A stretch of 64,000 nt of DNA from Microbacterium timonense (GTDB taxonomy: Bacteria > Actinomycetota > Actinomycetes > Actinomycetales > Microbacteriaceae). The DNA lies in NCBI RefSeq assembly GCF_900292075.1, contig NZ_OLMV01000003.1, positions 186,001-250,000 of the forward strand, given 5' to 3'. The stretch's first letter is position 1, and every line of letters starts with the position of its first letter. Below the pieces are notes generated by a model. That model ran no database searches. It saw only the letters and a list, made by a program, of their open reading frames with translations, and was not told where the DNA came from. The translations under genes were made by a program, and so were the position numbers. Of the stretch, positions 59,362 through 64,000 are shown piece by piece.

Positions 59362-60321
59362 CTACCCCTTCAGTCCGCTCGTGGCGATGCCCTCGACGAA
59401 GTACTTCTGGCCGAGGAGGAAGATGATCGCGATCGGGATGACCGAGATCGTGAGGCCGGCGAACAGGAGGGCGTAGTTCGTGTCGAACAGGTTGGAGACG
59501 AAGCCCTTCAGACCCAGCTGGATCGTCCACAGATCGGGGTTGCGCAGGTAGATGAGCGGGCCCAGGTAGTCGTTCCACGTGTTGACGAAGGTCAGCAGCG
59601 TGAGGCTCGCCAGGGCAGGGATCGACAGGGGCAGCATGATCTTGCGCCAGATGGCGTACTCGCTCAGGCCGTCCAGCCGCGCCGCCTCGGAGAGCTCCTC
59701 GGGGATCGTCTCGTAGAACTGCTTCATGAGGAACACGCCGAACGCGCCGAACGCCTGCAGCAGGATGATGGCCCACAGGGTGTTGGACACCTTGAAGTTC
59801 GACAGCAGGATGAACTGCGGGATCATGTAGGACTGCCACGGCACGGCGATGGTGCCCACGTACAGCAGGAAGAGGACGTCGCGGCCGCGGAACCGCATGC
59901 GCGCGAAGCCGTACGCGGCGAACGAGCCGGTGAGCACCTGCAGGAAGGTGACCACGACCGCGAGGAACAGCGTGTTGCGGATCCAGACGAGCATGTTCGA
60001 CTCGGTCCAGATGTTGACGTAGTTCTGCCACACCCACGTCTCGGGGAGCCACTTGACCGGCACCGAGAACACCTCGTTGGCGGACTTGAACGAGCTGAGC
60101 ACCATCCACACGAAGGGTGCCAGCAGCCCGATGGCGAAGATACCCAGGGCGACGTACATCGCGATCCGCCCGAGCCGGCGGCCCGGCGTCATCCGCTCGG
60201 TCGGGATCGCCTCGGGCGCGGGCGGCTCCTCGGCGAGTTTGCGCAGCCCGCGGCGCGCGGCCGACGGCGGGGTGTAGTCGGCGACCAGGAGCTCGGCATC
60301 CCGTTCGATCTGCTCGGTCAT
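59362..60321 (-). CDS. Carbohydrate ABC transporter permease, MalG type
   Basis: 319 residues, six transmembrane segments after a 45-residue cytoplasmic head. The coupling loop is EELSEAARLDGLSEYAIWRKIMLPLSIPALAS, the EAA motif of MalG/LacG permeases. It pairs with the permease just upstream (stop and start share one base) and with the binding protein beyond. No ATPase gene is seen in the window, so a shared MsiK-like ATPase may energise the importer, as is common in actinobacteria. The ATG at 60321 was chosen because longer frames are not family-like. Confidence 0.93.
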   Translation of the reverse strand: MTEQIERDAELLVADYTPPSAARRGLRKLAEEPPAPEAIPTERMTPGRRLGRIAMYVALGIFAIGLLAPFVWMVLSSFKSANEVFSVPVKWLPETWVWQNYVNIWTESNMLVWIRNTLFLAVVVTFLQVLTGSFAAYGFARMRFRGRDVLFLLYVGTIAVPWQSYMIPQFILLSNFKVSNTLWAIILLQAFGAFGVFLMKQFYETIPEELSEAARLDGLSEYAIWRKIMLPLSIPALASLTLLTFVNTWNDYLGPLIYLRNPDLWTIQLGLKGFVSNLFDTNYALLFAGLTISVIPIAIIFLLGQKYFVEGIATSGLKG

Positions 60322-61253
60322 CAGCTGCTCCGCTTCTTGTTCCACAGGAACTGGAGGATGGTGACGAGGAGGCACATGAAGAACAGCGCGACCGAGGCGG
60401 CCGACGCGTAGCCGAACTGGCTCTCTTCGAAGCCCTTGCGGTAGATGAACTGCGACATCACGAGCGTCGACTGTCCGGGACCGCCGTCGGTCATCACGAG
60501 GATCAGGTCGAAGATCTTGAACGAGTTGATGGTCAGCATCACGGTGACGAAGAACATGGTCGGGCGCAGGCACGGCAGGGTGACGTTGACGAACCGCTGC
60601 CACACGTTCGCACCGTCCACGCGCGCGGCCTCGTGCAGCTCGCGCGGCACCGTCTGCAGGCCGGCCAGGAACAGGATCATGTAGTAGCCCATGTCGCGCC
60701 ACGTGCCGACGATCACCACCGCGGGCATCGCCCACTCCGGCGAGGTCAGCCAGCCGGGAGGGTTCTGGATGCCGATGAACCGGAGGAACTCGTTGATCGG
60801 GCCGTACTGAGGGCTGAACAGCAGGTTCCACACGACCGCGATCGCGACGATCGAGGTGATGTACGGAAAGAAGGCGGCGGTGCGGAAGAACGCGACGCCG
60901 CGCAGCTTGTTGTTGAGCAGCAGCGCGAGACCCAGCGAGACGACGATCGTCAGCGGGATGTGCAGCACCGAGTAGTAAAGCGTGTTGAGGACCGACACGC
61001 GGAAGCTGCCGTCGCCGATGAGGCGCTGGTAGTTCGTGAAACCGATCCAGTTGGCTGTGCCGAAGACGTTCCAGTTCGTGAACGACATGTAGAACAGCAC
61101 GATGATCGGGACGAGCGTGAGCAGCCCGAATCCGAGGAAGTTCGGAAGGATGAAGCTCCACCCGATGAGGGTGTTGCGCAGCCGCAGCTTCGAGCGCCGG
61201 CGGCGCACGGGCGGCGGCGCGGCGCCGACCTCTGTGGCGGTGATGGTCGCCAT
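60321..61253 (-). CDS. Carbohydrate ABC transporter permease, MalF/UgpA type
   Basis: A 310-residue permease with six segments. The coupling loop is PRELHEAARVDGANVWQRFVNVTLPCLRPTMFFV. LRNTLIGWSFILPNFLGFGLLTLVPIIVLFYMSFTNW is the typical N-terminal start. It is the partner of the MalG-type permease downstream. It follows the binding-protein gene after 114 bp containing a long hairpin (61317-61358). Confidence 0.93.
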   Translation of the reverse strand: MATITATEVGAAPPPVRRRRSKLRLRNTLIGWSFILPNFLGFGLLTLVPIIVLFYMSFTNWNVFGTANWIGFTNYQRLIGDGSFRVSVLNTLYYSVLHIPLTIVVSLGLALLLNNKLRGVAFFRTAAFFPYITSIVAIAVVWNLLFSPQYGPINEFLRFIGIQNPPGWLTSPEWAMPAVVIVGTWRDMGYYMILFLAGLQTVPRELHEAARVDGANVWQRFVNVTLPCLRPTMFFVTVMLTINSFKIFDLILVMTDGGPGQSTLVMSQFIYRKGFEESQFGYASAASVALFFMCLLVTILQFLWNKKRSS

Positions 61254-61316
61254 GGCGGACCTCCAGTGGGTGGATGTGCGGGGGTGGCGGGCGTCGGGTG
61301 CGCCCGGCCGGATGGG

Positions 61317-61358
61317 CCTCCGACGGGCTCGGGGATCGGTCCCCGAGCCCGTCGGAGG
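61317..61358. repeat. 19-bp stem-loop between binding-protein and permease genes
   Basis: The arm CCTCCGACGGGCTCGGGGA (61317-61335) pairs perfectly with 61340-61358 around the tetraloop TCGG. There is no T-run. Hairpins in this position commonly partly stop transcription or protect the upstream message, giving more binding protein than permease. That role is inferred. Confidence 0.8.
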
Positions 61359-61367
61359 AGGGACGAC

Positions 61368-62669
61368 TCAGTCGGTGCCGACCTCGTTGGCGACGCGGTC
61401 CTGCGCCTCCTTGATGGCGTCGGCGACGGATGCCGAGCCCGACATGATCGCGGTGTGCATGTCGCCGAGGATGCCCTGGATGGCGGCCGCCTTGTTCGAC
61501 GTCGGGTTCTCGGGGTGCACCTCGTGGGTCGAGTAGGCGAACTTCGACAGGTCGTCGGTGGGGGCGCCGTCGACCGAGAAGTACGTGTCGACGACCGCGT
61601 CGGTCAGCAGCGCCGGCGTGATGCCGATGCCGGCGAGGATCTCGGCGCCCTTCTCACCGGCGGCGAACGCCAGGAACTTCTTCGCGGCCGCGACCTTGCC
61701 CTCGTCGATGCCGGCGTTGATGCCGAAGCCGGTCGGGTCGCCGAAGGTCACCGGGGTGTTGTCCAGACCCGCCGTCGAGCCGTCGACCTGAGGGATCGGC
61801 GCGATGCCCCACTCGAAGTCGTCGGCGTCGCCCGAGGCCTGCTGGGCGATGAGGGTCGCGACGTACCACGTGCCCATCGGCATCATGGCCGCGTTCTGCT
61901 TGCCGAACTCGCCCTGGTAGGTGAGCTGGTTCGCCTTGGCCGTGTTGTAGTCGACCTGGTCGCCCGAGTCCTGAAGCGCCAGCACGTTGTCGTAGAAGGG
62001 TTCCATGTAGTCGTACTCGCCCTTGAGGATGTCACCGTCGGCCTGCGCGTTGGCGAAGCCCTGCACGGTGGACTGCCAGTTGTGCAGGTACGCGGCCTTG
62101 GCGCTGCTGCCCGCGGCGGTCAGGCCCGCGTTGAGGGCATCTGCGGCCTCGGCGTAGTCGTCCCACGTCCACGTGCCGTCGGGGTACTCGACGCCCGCCT
62201 GGTCGAAGAGGGCCTTGTTGTAGTACAGCACCCACGAGTCGTTGCGGTAGGGCACGGCGTAGGCGGTGCCGTCGACCTCGTACGAGCTGGCGCCGCTGAT
62301 GCCGTCGGGCAGCTCGACATCCGACACGTCCAGGAGCTGGCCGCCCTCGACGAACGTCGGGACGAACTTGACCTCCTTCTGCGTGATGATGTCCGGGCCG
62401 GAGCCGGCGGCGAGGTCGGCCGTCAGCAGGGTGTTGTACTCGGTGGCGTCGTAGCCCTTGACCTCGACGGTGACGTCTGGGTTCTCCTCGTGGAACGCGT
62501 CGGCGAGCGCCTGGAACTCCGGCGTCGTGTCCAGGCTCCAGCCCGAGAGGGTGAGCGTGACCGGACCCGACGACTCCTCGGGCGCGGCCTCGCCGCTGCT
62601 GCTGCAACCGGCGAGAGCGAGCGTTGCGACCACGGCGATGCCGGCCGCGGCAGCGTATGAGCGCTTCAT
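61368..62669 (-). CDS. Extracellular sugar-binding lipoprotein, family 1
   Basis: 433 residues. The signal peptide ends in LALAGC (Cys22), a good lipobox. The mature protein (VTLTLSGWSLDTTPEFQALADAFHEENPDVTVEVKGYDATEYNTLLTADLAAGSGPDII) is a type 1 extracellular solute-binding protein for oligosaccharides. The N-terminal motif after Cys is Ser/Gly-rich, consistent with tethering. AAAGGAG lies before the ATG. It is the likely import receptor for unsaturated oligouronides, given its place next to GH88 and the Kdu/Kdg genes. Confidence 0.93.
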   Translation of the reverse strand: MKRSYAAAAGIAVVATLALAGCSSSGEAAPEESSGPVTLTLSGWSLDTTPEFQALADAFHEENPDVTVEVKGYDATEYNTLLTADLAAGSGPDIITQKEVKFVPTFVEGGQLLDVSDVELPDGISGASSYEVDGTAYAVPYRNDSWVLYYNKALFDQAGVEYPDGTWTWDDYAEAADALNAGLTAAGSSAKAAYLHNWQSTVQGFANAQADGDILKGEYDYMEPFYDNVLALQDSGDQVDYNTAKANQLTYQGEFGKQNAAMMPMGTWYVATLIAQQASGDADDFEWGIAPIPQVDGSTAGLDNTPVTFGDPTGFGINAGIDEGKVAAAKKFLAFAAGEKGAEILAGIGITPALLTDAVVDTYFSVDGAPTDDLSKFAYSTHEVHPENPTSNKAAAIQGILGDMHTAIMSGSASVADAIKEAQDRVANEVGTD

Positions 62670-62717
62670 TCTGGGGTACTCCTTTGTGATTGCGGACCCG
62701 TCCTCGGGCCCATCGGG

Positions 62718-64000
62718 TTACCGGTCGGCGTGGGACGCGTCTCCGGGGTGTGCGAGGCGACTCGTGGTCGCCGTCCCGTCCGGCCAGGTGACCGAGACGG
62801 TGGTCTGCGGGCCGTCGGCGGTGAGAGCGACGTGGGCGACGCCCTCTCGCGCTGCGGCGAGGTCTTCGGTGGTCAGCTCCACGAGGGTCGCTGTCCACGC
62901 ACCCGGCTCCACCGGGTACGTCACGAGCGGCACGGCGGCGACCGGCCCGAGCGGACTGGCGTCCTCGCGCGTCTCGACGCTCGTCGCGCCGGCGCCGATC
63001 AGGGGGCGGATGCTGCTGCTCAGGCCGTCCGCGACGACCCGGGCGGTGGCACCCGCGGTCGCCGACGCGTGCCCGCCTGAGGAGGCGAGCCGAGATGAGG
63101 AGGCAGCGTCGGTGTTTCCTTCCTCATTCCGGCCCAGCTCCTCAATCCAGGAGCGCGGAGTCGGCTCGGAAGCCAGGGCCCAGCCGCCGACGCGCAGGCG
63201 CAGAGGTGCGGCGTCGAGGCCGGCCTCAAGGGAGCGGACGCGCGCGAGGCGCAGTTCCCACGGGCCGCGGGCGAGCGAATGCACCTCGACGACCCCGGCG
63301 ATCTCGACGTCTCCGTCCAGCCCCGACCCGTGGCGGTGCAGCGCGGGGCGCGGGGTGAGCCAGTGGGCGCGCGAGACAGAGGCGGCGATGCCGACGCGGC
63401 CGTCTTCGTCGTCCTGCACGCGTACGTCGATGAGCTGCATGGCGGCGCGATGGGTGGCGCGGCCGGCGTCGTCGACGAGGACGACGGACTGCTCGAGGGG
63501 CTCCTCCCACGCGCGCGCGTTCGCCAGCGGCGACGCGGCAGTGGCGTAGCCGATCCGCGCGTAGAGCGGAGAGTCGCCGACCAGGCTGCCCTCGGCGGCG
63601 TGATCGGTGCCGTGGTTCACGATCCGGACGATGCCGTCGGCGCGAGTGCCCGAGATCACCCACCCCGCCGAGCGCACGGTGCGCAGCTCGTCGCCGGTCT
63701 CGATCGGCAGCGGTTCGCTCTCGGCGGCCCAGACCGGGTGGTCGGCGGGAAGAGCCACCCCGAGGAGCCCCTTGACCGCCCAGTACGGCGAACCCGGCCC
63801 GGAGTACGACTGCGCGAGGTCGCGCCACTCGTGGTGCCAGCCCATCGTGAGGACGCCGGACCGGCCGGGCACATCCCGCCCGTCGAAGTGCGCGACGATC
63901 GCGTTGGCGGCGCGACGCAGCCGTCCGAGGGATGTCGACGGAACCTCCGCGAGCGCGCCCACCCAGAACGGCGCGGCGGCGGCGAAACGGTAGATGAGGC
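62718..64000 (-). CDS. DUF2264 family protein, C-terminal part (cut by window edge)
   Basis: The frame is open to the window edge (N-terminus missing), reading LIYRFAAAAPFWVGALAEVP at its visible start and covering about 427 residues to the stop at 62718. The block HEWRDLAQSYSGPGSPYWAVKGLLGVALP is typical of DUF2264, a family that accompanies polysaccharide-utilisation genes and has an alpha-helical toroid fold by prediction. A C-terminal region of beta character follows, with Ser/Ala-rich insertion near residues 289-312 (GRNEEGNTDAASSSRL). The catalytic role is unproven. It lies upstream of the binding-protein gene on the same strand. Confidence 0.8.
   Translation of the reverse strand, partial: LIYRFAAAAPFWVGALAEVPSTSLGRLRRAANAIVAHFDGRDVPGRSGVLTMGWHHEWRDLAQSYSGPGSPYWAVKGLLGVALPADHPVWAAESEPLPIETGDELRTVRSAGWVISGTRADGIVRIVNHGTDHAAEGSLVGDSPLYARIGYATAASPLANARAWEEPLEQSVVLVDDAGRATHRAAMQLIDVRVQDDEDGRVGIAASVSRAHWLTPRPALHRHGSGLDGDVEIAGVVEVHSLARGPWELRLARVRSLEAGLDAAPLRLRVGGWALASEPTPRSWIEELGRNEEGNTDAASSSRLASSGGHASATAGATARVVADGLSSSIRPLIGAGATSVETREDASPLGPVAAVPLVTYPVEPGAWTATLVELTTEDLAAAREGVAHVALTADGPQTTVSVTWPDGTATTSRLAHPGDASHADR

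Overview
The window looks like chromosomal DNA of a high-G+C Gram-positive actinobacterium, most likely Microbacteriaceae and probably Microbacterium or a close relative. The signs are very strong G/C third-position bias, frequent GTG starts, many 4-nt ATGA/GTGA gene overlaps, a dnaK-grpE-dnaJ-hspR operon with HAIR-like operators, a DUF222-HNH protein, an actinobacterial 7Fe ferredoxin with an FprA-type reductase, and lipoprotein-rich ABC loci. The genus is inferred; no marker gene in the window settles it. Layout: 1-8.9 kb (minus strand) holds the start of a secreted protein, the heat-shock operon dnaK-grpE-dnaJ-hspR ending in a run of hairpins, a membrane-anchored lysozyme-like protein, a NarL-type two-component pair and a membrane protein. 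9-12.7 kb holds an MFS/UMF1-like permease, a perfect 205-bp tandem duplication, and two divergent MarR-like regulators, both with His/Gly-rich segments, around a shared palindromic operator region. 12.9-25.4 kb is a nearly continuous plus-strand assimilatory sulfur island: sirohydrochlorin chelatase, sulfite reductase, APS reductase, CysD/CysN, an SsuABC-like transporter, uroporphyrinogen methyltransferase, ferredoxin-NADP reductase, ferredoxin and an atypical thioredoxin-reductase-like flavoprotein. It supplies sulfate activation and reduction, the siroheme for sulfite reductase and the electron-delivery proteins. 25.5-32.6 kb holds a DUF2795 protein, a membrane-anchored unknown, a 1341-residue exported metallophosphoesterase, a protein-kinase-like protein overlapping dcd, and a tRNA-Gly(CCC). 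32.6-44.4 kb reads as an accessory block of regulators and small-molecule genes: TetR, three MmyB-type regulators (one lacking a DNA-binding domain), an MHS-type symporter, a large LuxR ATPase regulator, a nickel/cobalt permease with a DUF4331 protein, an alpha/beta hydrolase and an aldo-keto reductase. 44.8-51 kb holds an acyltransferase fused to a putative alpha/alpha-barrel domain, a small membrane protein, the DUF222-HNH protein, a methyltransferase, a GrpB-family protein and a lipoprotein. 51.1-64 kb (minus strand) is a catabolic locus for unsaturated uronides: a DUF2264 protein, an ABC sugar importer, a DUF624 protein, a GH88 unsaturated glucuronyl hydrolase, an FAH-family protein, KduD, KduI, KDG kinase, KDPG-type aldolase and a GH35 beta-galactosidase. 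Together these would import a lyase-cleaved polysaccharide fragment, release the unsaturated uronate and take it through KDG to pyruvate and glyceraldehyde-3-phosphate. The most unusual feature of the window is a set of short dispersed repeats that read as protein inside or at the ends of genes (grpE, cysD, cysN, ferredoxin, FAH-family protein). In the FAH-family gene they form a four-unit 48-bp tandem array that adds four 16-residue units to the C-terminus.
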